DNA of 64,000 nucleotides. It comes from Orrella dioscoreae (lineage in GTDB: Bacteria > Pseudomonadota > Gammaproteobacteria > Burkholderiales > Burkholderiaceae_B). Shown here piece by piece: positions 32,124-41,508 of this stretch; the first letter of the stretch is position 1, and every line of letters begins with the position of its first letter. Location: contig NZ_LT907988.1 in NCBI RefSeq assembly GCF_900089455.2, positions 4,340,001 to 4,404,000 of the forward strand, in the 5' to 3' direction. Under the pieces are notes generated by a model, which saw only the letters and a program-made list of their open reading frames with translations, was not told the origin of the DNA and did not search any database. The translations under genes were made by a program, and so were the position numbers.

Positions 32124-34874
32124 TCAGGCGAAGTCGAAGGTGAAACCGCCCTCGCCCGCGCCGACGCACACGCGGCGCAGGGGCGCGTCGCCCATCGCCG
32201 CGCCCAGCAGCGCCTGGCTGATGGGGGGCAGGACCGTACCGGTAAGAATCGCATCGACCATGCGGCCGCCCGACTCCACCTCGGTGCAGCGCGCCACGAT
32301 GAGCGCCAGCGCCTCGTCCGTGAGCGACAGCGACGCCCCGTGATGCGCCTCCAGGCGCTTGGCGATGCGGCCGACCTGCAGCGACACCACGTTCGCCAGC
32401 ATCGCGTCGGTCAGCGGGTAATAGGGCACGACCGTCAGGCGGCCCAGCAGCGCGGCGGGGAACACCTGGCGCAGCGGCTCGCGCAGGGCCTGGGCCAGGC
32501 CTTGCGGCTCGGGCATCAGCTCGGGGTCTGCGCACATCGCCATGACGCGGTCGGTCCCGGTGTTGGACGTGAGCAGGATGACGGTGTTGCGGAAATCGAT
32601 GTGGCGGCCTTCGCCGTCCTCCATCCAGCCCTTGTCGAAGACCTGGAAGAAGATCTCGTGCACGTCGGGGTGTGCTTTCTCCACCTCGTCCAGCAGCACG
32701 ACGCTGTAGGGACGGCGGCGCACGGCCTCGGTCAGCACGCCCCCCTGGCCGTAGCCCACGTAGCCCGGCGGGGCGCCCTTGAGCGTGGAGACGGTGTGCG
32801 ACTCCTGAAACTCGCTCATGTTGATGGTGATGAGATTCTGTTCGCCGCCGTAAAGCGCCTCGGCCAGCGCCAGCGCGGTTTCGGTCTTGCCCACGCCGCT
32901 GGGGCCGCACAGCAGGAACACGCCCACGGGCCTGCCCGGATCGGTCAGGCGCGCGCGGGATGTCTGGATGCGCTCGCTGATGGCCTTCAAGCCATGCGGC
33001 TGGCCGATCACGCGACGTTCCAGCGTGTTGGCCAGCTGCAGCACCGCCTCGGCCTCGTCGCGCACCATGCGGCCCACGGGGATGCCGGTCCAGTCGGCCA
33101 CCACGGCCGCCACCGCCTGCTCGTCCACGGCGGGATGGATCAGCGGCGCCTCGCCTTGCAGGTGCTGCAAGGCCGCGTGGGCGGCTTCCAGCTGGGCGCG
33201 CAGCTCGGCGCGGATCTGCTCGGGCGCGCGTGCATCCGGACGGCGCGGCGCAAGCGCCACGCCGGTCGTGCCATCCGCCAGCGCGGGCTCGGCATCGTCG
33301 TCCTGCCCGGCCAAGGCACTCGTCTCTTCTGCCTGCGCCTCACGCGCCAGCGCAAGCAGCTGCTCACGCAGGTCGAAGATGCGCAGGGCCTGCTCCTGCT
33401 CCAGGCCCCATCGCGCGGACAACGCATCCGACTCGGCCTGCGCCGTCTGGCGTTCCTGCGCGATGGCCGCCAGGCGGGCCTCGCCCTGCGCACCCAGGCC
33501 CAGCTCGGCCTCGCGGCGCAGCACCGCCTCTTCCAGGCGCAGCGCTTCCAGCCGGCGCGTCACGTCTTCCAGCGCGGGCGGCTGCGCATGCTGGCTGGCG
33601 GCCACGCGGGCGCAAGCGGTGTCCAGCAGCGCCACGCCCTTGTCCGGCAACTGGCGCGAAGGGATATAGCGATGCGACAGGCGCACCGCCGCCTGCACCG
33701 CCTCGTCCAGCAGCAGCACGCGGTGATGGGTGGCCAATTTTTCGGCCACGCCGCGCAGCATGACCTGCGCGGTCGCCTCATCCGGCTCGTGCACCTGCAC
33801 GACCTGGAAACGGCGCGCCAGCGCGGGATCCTTCTCGATGTATTGCTTGTATTCCGACCAGGTGGTGGCGCCGATGGTGCGCAGCTGGCCGCGCGCCAGC
33901 GCGGGCTTCAGCAGGTTGGCGGCATCGCCCGTGCCCGCCGCGCCGCCCGCGCCGACCAGGGTGTGGATCTCGTCGACGAACAGCACGATGGGCGTAGCGC
34001 TGGCCTGCACCGCGTCGATCACGGCCCGCAGGCGCGACTCGAACTCGCCCTTGACCCCGGCGCCTGCCTGCAGCAGGCCGATGTCCAGCAGATACAGCGT
34101 GACGTCCTTCAGCGGCGCGGGCACGTCGCCCGACGCGATGCGCAGGGCCAGGCCTTCGACGATGGCGGTCTTGCCCACGCCGGCTTCTCCTGCCAGCAGC
34201 GGATTGTTCTGGCGGCGGCGCATGAGGATGTCGATGACCTGGCGGATTTCGGCATCGCGGCCGCTGACCGGGTCGATGCCGCCCTGGCGCGCCTGCGCGG
34301 TCAGGTCCACGGCGTAGCGCGCCAGCGGCGACTCGCCCTGTGCGCCCGCGCCCGCCGTGGGCGCGTGGTCCGCAACACCCTGTGCAGGTGCCTGCGCGTC
34401 CTCGGGCGAACCCGCCACGATGCTGGCCAGTTCCGACACCAGCTGGTCCGGCACGATGCGCGAGAACTGGGTCGACATGCCCAACAGCACGCCACGCAGC
34501 GCCGCGTCCTTCAGCAGGCCAGCCAGCAGGTGGCCGCCGCGGATCGCCGTGGCGCCGAAGCGCAGCGAGCCCAGCACCCAGGCGCGCTCCACGGCGTGGT
34601 CGATGTGCGCCGACAGGTCGGACACCGAGCCCGCGCCGCGCGGCAGCTGGTCCAGCGCCGCGTTCAGGTCGGCGGCCAGGCGCGATTCTTCCACGCCATA
34701 GTGGCGCAGCACACGGTGCAGGTCGCTGTCCTGCCATTGCAGGATCTGGTGCAGCCAGTGCACCAGCTCCACATACGGATTGCCGCGCAGCTTGCAGAAG
34801 GTGGTCGCGCCCTGCAGGGTCTGGTACAGCAGCGGATCGAGCTTGCCGAAGAGATCGAGACGGTCTATGGACAT
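32124..34874 (-). CDS. tssH: type VI secretion ATPase ClpV/TssH
   Basis: AAA+ disaggregase of 916 residues that takes apart the contracted TssBC sheath. The Clp N-domain (about 1-150; LDPLLYQTLQGATTFCKLRG) is followed by AAA1 with Walker A GEAGVGKTA and Walker B LFVDEIHTLVGAGG, the coiled middle domain (about 400-530) and AAA2 with Walker A GPSGVGKTE and Walker B VVLLDEVEKAH. The ClpV signature GAPPGYVGYGQGGVLTEAVR is present. Length is normal. The ribosome site is weak. It lies between tssG and the Ntox50 effector on the minus-strand arm, spaced 21 and 15 bases from them. Confidence 0.96.
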   Translation of the reverse strand: MSIDRLDLFGKLDPLLYQTLQGATTFCKLRGNPYVELVHWLHQILQWQDSDLHRVLRHYGVEESRLAADLNAALDQLPRGAGSVSDLSAHIDHAVERAWVLGSLRFGATAIRGGHLLAGLLKDAALRGVLLGMSTQFSRIVPDQLVSELASIVAGSPEDAQAPAQGVADHAPTAGAGAQGESPLARYAVDLTAQARQGGIDPVSGRDAEIRQVIDILMRRRQNNPLLAGEAGVGKTAIVEGLALRIASGDVPAPLKDVTLYLLDIGLLQAGAGVKGEFESRLRAVIDAVQASATPIVLFVDEIHTLVGAGGAAGTGDAANLLKPALARGQLRTIGATTWSEYKQYIEKDPALARRFQVVQVHEPDEATAQVMLRGVAEKLATHHRVLLLDEAVQAAVRLSHRYIPSRQLPDKGVALLDTACARVAASQHAQPPALEDVTRRLEALRLEEAVLRREAELGLGAQGEARLAAIAQERQTAQAESDALSARWGLEQEQALRIFDLREQLLALAREAQAEETSALAGQDDDAEPALADGTTGVALAPRRPDARAPEQIRAELRAQLEAAHAALQHLQGEAPLIHPAVDEQAVAAVVADWTGIPVGRMVRDEAEAVLQLANTLERRVIGQPHGLKAISERIQTSRARLTDPGRPVGVFLLCGPSGVGKTETALALAEALYGGEQNLITINMSEFQESHTVSTLKGAPPGYVGYGQGGVLTEAVRRRPYSVVLLDEVEKAHPDVHEIFFQVFDKGWMEDGEGRHIDFRNTVILLTSNTGTDRVMAMCADPELMPEPQGLAQALREPLRQVFPAALLGRLTVVPYYPLTDAMLANVVSLQVGRIAKRLEAHHGASLSLTDEALALIVARCTEVESGGRMVDAILTGTVLPPISQALLGAAMGDAPLRRVCVGAGEGGFTFDFA

Positions 34875-34895
34875 GGCGCTGGGCTCTGTGAAGGA

Positions 34896-36011
34896 TCAGT
34901 GGGAATCTTGGGCAGCGGCGCGGCCGGCCTGGGCCTGGGCCGCCGCGGCCCTGCCCGCGCGGGCGTTCTGGCGCGCGGCGCGGGCCTCGACATCGAGCAA
35001 CACGTCACCGGCGGGGCCACGCTCGGACGGGCGCTTGCCCAGCCAGCTGGCCAGCCCCAGGGGCCGGTCCTGCCCCAGCGACACGCCCTGCGCGTCGCTG
35101 GCCTGCAGCAAGGGCCGCAAGGTCCAGGAAAATTCGATGCCGACGTATTCGCGCACCCACTGCAGCAGTTGCCGCGCGGGCTTGCCTCCAGGCAGGAACG
35201 CCCGGTAGCGCGCCAGGGGCATGGGGCCCACTTCGATGCCGAAGCGGTGCTGGGCATCGCGCACGGCCTTGCCCAGCACGGTGCCCGCGCCCAGGCCCTG
35301 CCCGCCGCCCAGGGTCAGTTGCTGCGACGGATCCAGCCGGATCCACTGCGGCACGAACTCCTGGATGCGCACCGGCACGCCGAAGAAGGACTGCAGGATG
35401 TGCTTGAGCCCTTCCGGGTTGCGGGTCTGCCGCACCAGGTGGCCGCTCATGAAATAGCGCGCGGAATCCGGCACCTCGTCGCGGTCGCGCAAGGCGGTCT
35501 CGCCCAGGTTCAGCAGGCTGGCGACATAGCGGGCGAAGGGCGCGTCCTGGCGGTCCATGCCGACCGTGCTCTGCGCATCGGCCCAGGCGCGATAGAACAG
35601 CAGCGCCATCCGGTGATGGAACATGTCGGCGAAGGCCGACAGGGTGGTGTCGCCGTGATGATGGACACGCTCGCGGGCATGTTCGGTCAGGTGCAGCGGC
35701 AGCGGACCATTCGGTCCGAACAGGCCGAAGCTGTAGACGGACACTTCACCGGGACGGCCCGCTTCCGGCGCCCGCGCCCACGCCAGCGTCGCCGGCGCGA
35801 ACGCCATCGACGGTTCCTGGCGCACGCGCACCGGCTCGTAGGCGGGCTGGCTTTCCCGGCCGAGCGGCGCCCGGGCGCCGCCACGGGCATCGATCCAGCG
35901 CAGCGTGCGGAACAGATCGTGCGCGTGCGGCGCGCTGGCCAGCGCGCGCCAGAAGTCCTCGGGCAGCGCGGCGCCGTCAGGCTTGGGCGGAGGATCGACC
36001 AGCGCGTGCAT
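34896..36011 (-). CDS. tssG: type VI secretion baseplate protein TssG
   Basis: A 371-residue wedge component that pairs with TssF. Landmarks are FWRALASAPHAHDLFRTLRW, the VYSFGLFGPNGPLPLHLTEH block, RMALLFYRAWADAQ and SFFGVPVRIQEFVPQW. The C-terminal tail (about 335-371) is Ala/Arg-rich and longer than usual. The start at 36011 follows AGGAGG 4-5 bases upstream; the frame stays open upstream inside tssF, which is a shadow. It begins 8 bases after the tssF stop. Confidence 0.95.
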   Translation of the reverse strand: MHALVDPPPKPDGAALPEDFWRALASAPHAHDLFRTLRWIDARGGARAPLGRESQPAYEPVRVRQEPSMAFAPATLAWARAPEAGRPGEVSVYSFGLFGPNGPLPLHLTEHARERVHHHGDTTLSAFADMFHHRMALLFYRAWADAQSTVGMDRQDAPFARYVASLLNLGETALRDRDEVPDSARYFMSGHLVRQTRNPEGLKHILQSFFGVPVRIQEFVPQWIRLDPSQQLTLGGGQGLGAGTVLGKAVRDAQHRFGIEVGPMPLARYRAFLPGGKPARQLLQWVREYVGIEFSWTLRPLLQASDAQGVSLGQDRPLGLASWLGKRPSERGPAGDVLLDVEARAARQNARAGRAAAAQAQAGRAAAQDSH

Positions 36012-36019
36012 CGCGCCTC

Positions 36020-37945
36020 CTAGACCGCGGGCCGCCGGCCCATGCGCGGACGCCAGCGTGACTGCTCGCCGCGTTGCAGGGTCGACAGCACGAGCTCGGA
36101 CATCATGTTGATGGAAACGTGGCGGGCGAAGAACTGTTCCAGCACCGCACCGAACAGATAGGGTGTGATGCCCGAGAACGCGGTGTCGTCCACCCGCAGG
36201 TCGATGCGCACGCCGCGGCCATAGACCAGCGGTCCCGGCACGGGCAGGCGATGGTGCACCGGGGTCAAGGTCGTATGGCGCACGCCGCTGATCTGGCGCG
36301 CCACGGCGGGCTCCGCCAGGTCTGCATACAGGTTCAGCATCTCGCGCAGCGCCTGCGCGCCGCGTTCGCCGTCCACGTCGGTCAGGCTCAGGTAGTTCAG
36401 TCCCAGGTGGCTGATGAGCCGCCAGGCTTGTGCGTGCTCGCCCAGCGGCGCGCGCGGGCGCGACGGCCCCGCCAGCACCTTCACGGCGGCCACGGGCGCC
36501 GACACGCGCAGCGAGAAATCGCTGGCGCCGCCCAGCGGCAGCAACAGGCTCAGGTCGCGATTGGTGCACAGCGTCTCGGCGCTCAGGTGCCGCAACTGGT
36601 CGGAGTACGGCGCTTCCGCGCGGTCCACCAGCGACAGGAAGACCTCGCTGCCGGTGTAGCCCGTGCGTCCGCCGTGGCGCACGGCCGCGTCCGACAGCAG
36701 GCGGGGTTCGCGTCGCAGCGAGAAATACGCGCCATCGTCCACGCCGTCGCTGCCCAGCGAACCGAAGAAAGGCTGGAAATCGCGCTGTGCGCCGGCCGAC
36801 AGGTGTCCGGTCAGCTGGGTGACGTTGTAGACCTCGTAGTCCATCGGACGCGTGCGGTCCACGACGAGGTGGTATTCATGCCGGCCCGGCGTCACCGCCA
36901 CGCGGTCGGCGCGCTTGGGGAACAGGTTGATCGCGGGCGTGCAGTGCAGCGCCAGGTTCGAGGCATTGATCGCGCCTTCCAGCTCGGGCGCGGCGGTGTC
37001 GAAGAGCAGCGTGATCTCGAATTCACGCGTGGCATCGCCGGACTGCGCGCCCATCAGGGCAGCCGGCGTGCGATCGCTGCGGGGCCGGCGCAAGGCACGG
37101 CGCAGGTTGTTCACGCTGAAGAACAGGAAGCGCGACGGGAAGGCAAAGTATTCCTGCAGCAGCCGATAACCCTGGAAGACACGGGCATCCACGGGCAGCA
37201 GGCTCTGCGCGTCGTCGAAGCCCTCGTGCCGCAACGAATCCGCCGGCAGGCGATGCAGCCAGCCGGTGGGACGCGTGGTGTCGTGGCACAGCACCGCCAT
37301 CGTGTGCGAGCACGCCAGCTCCAGCAGGCGCTGCATGGCCACGTCCTGGCCATTCAGGTAGAAGCTCAGGCTGTCCAGTTCCAGGTCTTCCAGGCGCACC
37401 CCGCCGCCCAGGGCCAGCCGGATGCGCAAGGCGCCGCGCACGGGGCGGCGACGGTCGTTCAGGCCCAGGCGCGACAGCGGCAGGTCGGCCGGCACGCCGG
37501 TCATCTCGGCCTGCGTCACGGTCAACGGCCACAGTTTCAGCGGGTGGCCGGTGGAAAACTCGCAGGGCGTCTGTTCGCCCTTGGCCAGCCGCCCGCGCAG
37601 CACGGTGCCGCGCGGCAGCTCGAAGCCGCGGCCCAGCGCGCCTTCGTTCATGCTGGGCGTGAACTGCACGACGGTCATGGCAGGCACGGGCGCCAGGTAG
37701 CCGGGATAGACCACCTCCAGCAGGCGTTGCGAGAAACGCGGGAACTCCGCGTCCATCTTCAGGTGGATGCGGGCAGCCAGGAAACTGAAGCCTTCCAGCA
37801 GGCGCTCGACGTACGGGTCCGCGACCTCGATGCCGTGCATGCCCAGGCGGCCCGCCACCTTGGGATATTGGCGCGCGAATTCGGCGCCCATCTCGCGCAT
37901 GTAGCCGAGTTCGCGGTTGTAGTAATCCAGCAGGCGAGGCTGCAT
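36020..37945 (-). CDS. tssF: type VI secretion baseplate protein TssF
   Basis: Baseplate wedge protein of 641 residues. The family opening MQPRLLDYYNRELGYMREMG leads to FARQYPKVAGRLG and DPYVERLLEGFSFLAARIHL; later come FPSRFLFFSVNNL and the end LYGRG-like VYGRGVRIDLRVDD with ITPYLFGAVLEQFFARHVSI. The start at 37945 overlaps the tssE stop (TGATG), so the two are coupled. Size and composition are normal. Confidence 0.96.
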   Translation of the reverse strand: MQPRLLDYYNRELGYMREMGAEFARQYPKVAGRLGMHGIEVADPYVERLLEGFSFLAARIHLKMDAEFPRFSQRLLEVVYPGYLAPVPAMTVVQFTPSMNEGALGRGFELPRGTVLRGRLAKGEQTPCEFSTGHPLKLWPLTVTQAEMTGVPADLPLSRLGLNDRRRPVRGALRIRLALGGGVRLEDLELDSLSFYLNGQDVAMQRLLELACSHTMAVLCHDTTRPTGWLHRLPADSLRHEGFDDAQSLLPVDARVFQGYRLLQEYFAFPSRFLFFSVNNLRRALRRPRSDRTPAALMGAQSGDATREFEITLLFDTAAPELEGAINASNLALHCTPAINLFPKRADRVAVTPGRHEYHLVVDRTRPMDYEVYNVTQLTGHLSAGAQRDFQPFFGSLGSDGVDDGAYFSLRREPRLLSDAAVRHGGRTGYTGSEVFLSLVDRAEAPYSDQLRHLSAETLCTNRDLSLLLPLGGASDFSLRVSAPVAAVKVLAGPSRPRAPLGEHAQAWRLISHLGLNYLSLTDVDGERGAQALREMLNLYADLAEPAVARQISGVRHTTLTPVHHRLPVPGPLVYGRGVRIDLRVDDTAFSGITPYLFGAVLEQFFARHVSINMMSELVLSTLQRGEQSRWRPRMGRRPAV

Positions 37946-38499
37946 CAGGCGCCTCCCAGGTCGGAGAGATCCATGTGGCCGCTCTCCAGGTCGATGTCCG
38001 TGCGGAACAGGAACTCGCGCGGGAACGGCACCGCCCACAACATGCCCCGTATCTGCAGGCTGAGGATGTTGTGGTGGGCCAGCGTGCCGGCATCCGTCAC
38101 GCAGACCACGTGGATGGAGTCACGCAGGATGCGGGGCTCGAAATGCACCAGCGCGTCGCGCAGGGACGACTCCACGTCGGCCCAGTCGATTTCCGACATG
38201 CGCTTGCCCGCCAGCGGCGGCAAGCCGAAATTCAGGGTGGAGCTGCGCACGGCCGGATAGGCCGCCAGCGACGACTCGCTTTCCAGGTTGATGGTGTTCA
38301 GCAGCCAGCGCAGGTCGCGCAGCACCGCATGCCGCAAGGCCTGGTGCGTGAGCGTGGCGGCCTCGGGGGCTTCGCTGCGGCGCTGCGGCGCGTCGTCGAT
38401 GAGACGGTCCAGCAAGGCGGGCTGCAGGCGGTCGCGCGCGCCCTGCCGTTCCCTTGCCCCGCGTCGCGGACTTGCGGCGATCCCGTCGTTGTCTTGCAT
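37945..38499 (-). CDS. tssE: type VI secretion baseplate protein TssE (gp25-like)
   Basis: Lysozyme-like gp25 family wedge protein, 184 residues, which nucleates sheath polymerisation. After a charged N-terminus come LQPALLDRLIDD, LRDLRWLLNTINLES and the gp25 core STLNFGLPPLAG with the conserved catalytic-like Glu region IDWADVESSLRDALVHFEPR. The tail LFRTDIDLESGHMDL is typical. It lies 12 bases after tagJ and is coupled to tssF. Confidence 0.95.
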   Translation of the reverse strand: MQDNDGIAASPRRGARERQGARDRLQPALLDRLIDDAPQRRSEAPEAATLTHQALRHAVLRDLRWLLNTINLESESSLAAYPAVRSSTLNFGLPPLAGKRMSEIDWADVESSLRDALVHFEPRILRDSIHVVCVTDAGTLAHHNILSLQIRGMLWAVPFPREFLFRTDIDLESGHMDLSDLGGA

Positions 38500-38511
38500 G
38501 CCGTCCCGTCC

Positions 38512-39360
38512 CTACGCGGCGAGACCGGCGACACCTGCGCCGCAAGAGACTTCGCGCACATCCAGCAGGGCGTACTCGCCGGCGTCGGTCATCCACATCT
38601 TCTGACCGTCACCCAGGAAGACGCCATCACCCAGGTCACGCCAGGTCGTGCGGCGTGACATCAGCGCGGCCTCGTCCAGCGCGCCGTAGCCCGCTTCGCC
38701 CGCCGGCGCGGGATAGCGCGCGGGGATCAGGCAGGCCTGCTCGCGGCCGTCGGTCAGGGTGACGCGCGCCTGCGCCCAGATCAGGTCGCACACGCCCTGC
38801 GGCGCGGACAGGCGCAATTCACGAATGGCCGAAAACGGCAGCCAGCCATAGCGGCCGCCGGCAATGACTTCACAGACCGGCGCCAGACGGCTGTCGCCAT
38901 CGCCGATCCAGGTGAAGGACTGGGGCGCGGCCGCGTCCGCGGCACCCGTGGCCGCCAGCACCAGCGTGCCAGGCGTGGCATCGGCGGTGTCGCGCGCACG
39001 CGCGCAGGCGGCTGCCTGGTCGGCGCCAGGCTGCAAGGCCAGCGCCAGGTCTTCGATCCATGCCGGCGTGTCCACCCAGAAGACTTCCGGCGCTTTCGTG
39101 CCGGCAAACACCGCCTGGCGTTCGCTTTCACCGTCGATGGCGCTGCGATACAGCGCCAGCATGGCCACGGCATCGGGCACCAGGCGCGCGCACAGGTCCA
39201 GCTGCGCGCGGGCGCGCGCCCAATCGCCGGCCACGGCCAGCCACTGGAACAGGTGGGCGCGGCTGTCGGCATGATCCGGGCGGCTGCGCACCTGCGCCTG
39301 GGCGGCTTCGATCTTGTCCTTCAGGGCTGCGGGCATGCGCCCGGCTTCGGCTATCGGCAT
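38512..39360 (-). CDS. tagJ: TagJ (ImpE family) T6SS accessory protein
   Basis: A 282-residue protein of the ImpE/TagJ family, known to bind TssB and assist ClpV-dependent sheath disassembly. The N-terminal helical repeat (VRSRPDHADSRAHLFQWLAV, then GDWARARAQLDLCARL) and the C-terminal domain with GGRYGWLPFSAIRELRLSAP and YPAPAGEAGYGALDEAALMS are diagnostic. TagJ is present only in some T6SS subtypes, including the HSI-1 type of Pseudomonas aeruginosa. Its gene lies directly behind an intrinsic terminator after hcp, so it and the following genes rely on read-through or on a promoter not obvious in the sequence. Confidence 0.93.
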   Translation of the reverse strand: MPIAEAGRMPAALKDKIEAAQAQVRSRPDHADSRAHLFQWLAVAGDWARARAQLDLCARLVPDAVAMLALYRSAIDGESERQAVFAGTKAPEVFWVDTPAWIEDLALALQPGADQAAACARARDTADATPGTLVLAATGAADAAAPQSFTWIGDGDSRLAPVCEVIAGGRYGWLPFSAIRELRLSAPQGVCDLIWAQARVTLTDGREQACLIPARYPAPAGEAGYGALDEAALMSRRTTWRDLGDGVFLGDGQKMWMTDAGEYALLDVREVSCGAGVAGLAA

Positions 39361-39377
39361 GGAGAGGGAATCCGGAG

Positions 39378-39406
39378 AAAAGGGCCGGGCGACGCACGCC
39401 CGGCCC
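39378..39406 (-). terminator. intrinsic terminator between hcp and tagJ
   Basis: On the minus strand a perfect 10-base stem GGGCCGGGCG/CGCCCGGCCC with loop TGCGT runs into TTTT, about 20 bases after the hcp stop. It should let most transcripts end after hcp, giving more Hcp mRNA than downstream tagJ-tssE-F-G-clpV. Confidence 0.85.
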
Positions 39407-39425
39407 GAGAAGACCGCTGGCGCGA

Positions 39426-39908
39426 TCAGGCTTCCTTGTTCTGCTTGACGTCCCAGGCGACCAGGCTTTCAGCGCCCTTGCCACCCTTGTCCGACTGCTC
39501 CCAGTACTGCTGCTTCACGCGAGCGGCCTGGAAGGCGTAGTTCACCAGGACGGCTTCGGAATCCTCGGCGCCGGTCAGCTGCACCGACGTCACCAGGACT
39601 TCCTCGAGCGTGATCTTGGAATACTCGATCTGCGAGCCACCGGCCTTGCACACCGACAGTTCGATCTTGCTCAGGTGCTTGCCGCTGGCGCAATGCTTCA
39701 TGACGGCAGGCGCCGCCTTGTCGATGCGTGCCACGACGTGCAGATCGTTGAAGCTGGCCTTGCCCGAACCACCGCCGCCGCCCACGGACATGTTGCCCGG
39801 TTGCGTCGCGCCCCACGAGAAGGACAGGATGTCGGTCCAGTCCTTGTGATTGGCATCCTTCGATTCGCCGCTGGCGCCATCGATCTTCATGTACATGTCT
39901 ACTGCCAC
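39426..39908 (-). CDS. tssD: type VI secretion tube protein Hcp (TssD)
   Basis: A 160-residue tube subunit that forms stacked hexameric rings and is secreted. It starts MAVDMYMKIDGASGESKDAN, with DWTDILSFSWGATQPG and a glycine-rich loop (VGGGGGSGKAS) typical of the Hcp1 group, then CKAGGSQIEYSKITLEEVLV. Length is usual. It is bordered by a 60-base gap to tssC upstream and by a terminator downstream; both fit its known high expression. Confidence 0.96.
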   Translation of the reverse strand: MAVDMYMKIDGASGESKDANHKDWTDILSFSWGATQPGNMSVGGGGGSGKASFNDLHVVARIDKAAPAVMKHCASGKHLSKIELSVCKAGGSQIEYSKITLEEVLVTSVQLTGAEDSEAVLVNYAFQAARVKQQYWEQSDKGGKGAESLVAWDVKQNKEA

Positions 39909-39968
39909 GGTACTCTCCCTAAAGTATTGGCCGCATGGTCAAGCGGACCGAGTGAAAAGTTGTCCTTG

Positions 39969-41474
39969 TCAGCCTTCGTTCTGCTTGAGCGAAGGCAGCT
40001 TGGACACCAAACGCAAGGAGACGGTCAGCCCTTCGAGCTGGTAGTGCGGACGCAAGAAGAACTTGGCCGCGTAGTAGCCCGGGTTGTCCTCAACGTCCTC
40101 GACCTGCACTTCGGCGGCAGCCAGCGGCTTGCGCGCCTTGGTGTCCTGCGAGGAGTTGGCGGGATCGCCGTCCACGTAATTCATGATCCAGTCGTTCAGC
40201 CAGCGCTCCATGTCATCGCGCTCGCGGAACGAGCCGATCTTGTCGCGCACGATGCACTTCAGGTAATGCGCGAAGCGGCAGCAGGCGAACAGGTAGGGCA
40301 GGCGCGCCGACAGCTTGGCGTTGGCCGAGGCATCGGCGTCGTAGTACTCGTGCGGCTTCTGCAGCGACTGGGCGCCGATGAAGGCAGCGAAGTCCGAGTT
40401 CTTGCGATGCACCAGCGGCATGAAGCCGTTCTTCGCCAATTCGGCCTCGCGGCGGTCGCTGATCGCGATCTCGGTCGGGCACTTCATGTCCACGCCGCCG
40501 TCATCGGTCGGGAAGGTGTGGCAGGGCAGGTTCTCGACCGCGCCGCCGGACTCCACGCCGCGGATCGAGGTGCACCAGCCGTACATCTTGAACGAGCGGT
40601 TGATGTTCGCGGCCATGGCATAGGCCGAGTTGGCCCAGGTATAGCGCTCGTGGTTGGCCGAATCCGTCTCTTCCTCGAAATCGAACTCGTCCACCGGATT
40701 GGTGCGCGCGCCATAGGGCAGGCGCGCCAGGAAGCGCGGCATGGCCAGGCCCAGGTAGCGCGAGTCTTCCGATTCGCGCAGGCTGCGCCAGGCGGCGTAT
40801 TCGGTGTTCGTGAAGATCTTGGTCAGGTCACGCGGATTGGCCAGCTCCTGCCAGGAGTCCATCTGCATGACCGAGGGCGCGGCGCCGGTGATGAAGGGGC
40901 AGTGCGCGGCAGCCGAGATCTTGGCGATCTCGCCCAGCAGCTCGACATCGGGCGGGCTGTGGTCGAAGTGGTAGTCGCCCACCAGGCAACCGATGGGCTC
41001 GCCGCCGAACTGGCCGTATTCTTCCTCGTAGATGCGCTTGAAGAGCGGGCTCTGGTCCCAGCCCACGCCCTTGTGGCGCTTGAGCGTGCGGCCCAGTTCC
41101 TTCTTCGACAGGCACATGACGCGGATCTTCAGCAGTTCGTCGGTCTCGGTGTTGTTGATGAGGTAGTGCAGGCCGCGCCAGGCGCCTTCCATTTGCTGGA
41201 ATTCGGCATGGTGCAGCACGTGGTTGATCTGCTCGGACAGCTTGCGGTCGATCTCGGCGATGATGGCCTGGATCGTGCGGTAGGCGTCCGAGGACAAGGC
41301 CACCGACGAGTTTTCCAGCGCCTGGTGCGCCAGGGTCTTCACGGCGTGTTCGACAGCCTCGCGCGCCTGGACGGTCTTGGGCTTGAACTCTTTCTGCAAC
41401 AGGGACGACAGGTCGTCCGCGGCCAGCGCGGTGGCGGCGCCACCGGAAGTCTGCTGCTTGGCAAGTGCGCTCAT
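39969..41474 (-). CDS. tssC: type VI secretion sheath protein TssC
   Basis: Large sheath subunit of 501 residues. Conserved blocks: MEGAWRGLHYLINNTETDEL, VGDYHFDHSPPDVELLGEIA, ISAAAHCPFITGAAPSVMQM, LARLPYGARTNPVDEFDFEE, FARCRF-like YLFACCRFAHYLKCIVRDKI, and the C-terminal NPGYYAAKFFLRPHYQLEGL. With TssB it makes the contractile sheath around the Hcp tube. It lies between tssB and hcp, 34 and 60 bases away, and all expected parts are intact. Confidence 0.97.
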   Translation of the reverse strand: MSALAKQQTSGGAATALAADDLSSLLQKEFKPKTVQAREAVEHAVKTLAHQALENSSVALSSDAYRTIQAIIAEIDRKLSEQINHVLHHAEFQQMEGAWRGLHYLINNTETDELLKIRVMCLSKKELGRTLKRHKGVGWDQSPLFKRIYEEEYGQFGGEPIGCLVGDYHFDHSPPDVELLGEIAKISAAAHCPFITGAAPSVMQMDSWQELANPRDLTKIFTNTEYAAWRSLRESEDSRYLGLAMPRFLARLPYGARTNPVDEFDFEEETDSANHERYTWANSAYAMAANINRSFKMYGWCTSIRGVESGGAVENLPCHTFPTDDGGVDMKCPTEIAISDRREAELAKNGFMPLVHRKNSDFAAFIGAQSLQKPHEYYDADASANAKLSARLPYLFACCRFAHYLKCIVRDKIGSFRERDDMERWLNDWIMNYVDGDPANSSQDTKARKPLAAAEVQVEDVEDNPGYYAAKFFLRPHYQLEGLTVSLRLVSKLPSLKQNEG

Positions 41475-41508
41475 GGGTTCATCCTCTTGTCGTGGGAGTG
41501 CGGCCGGC

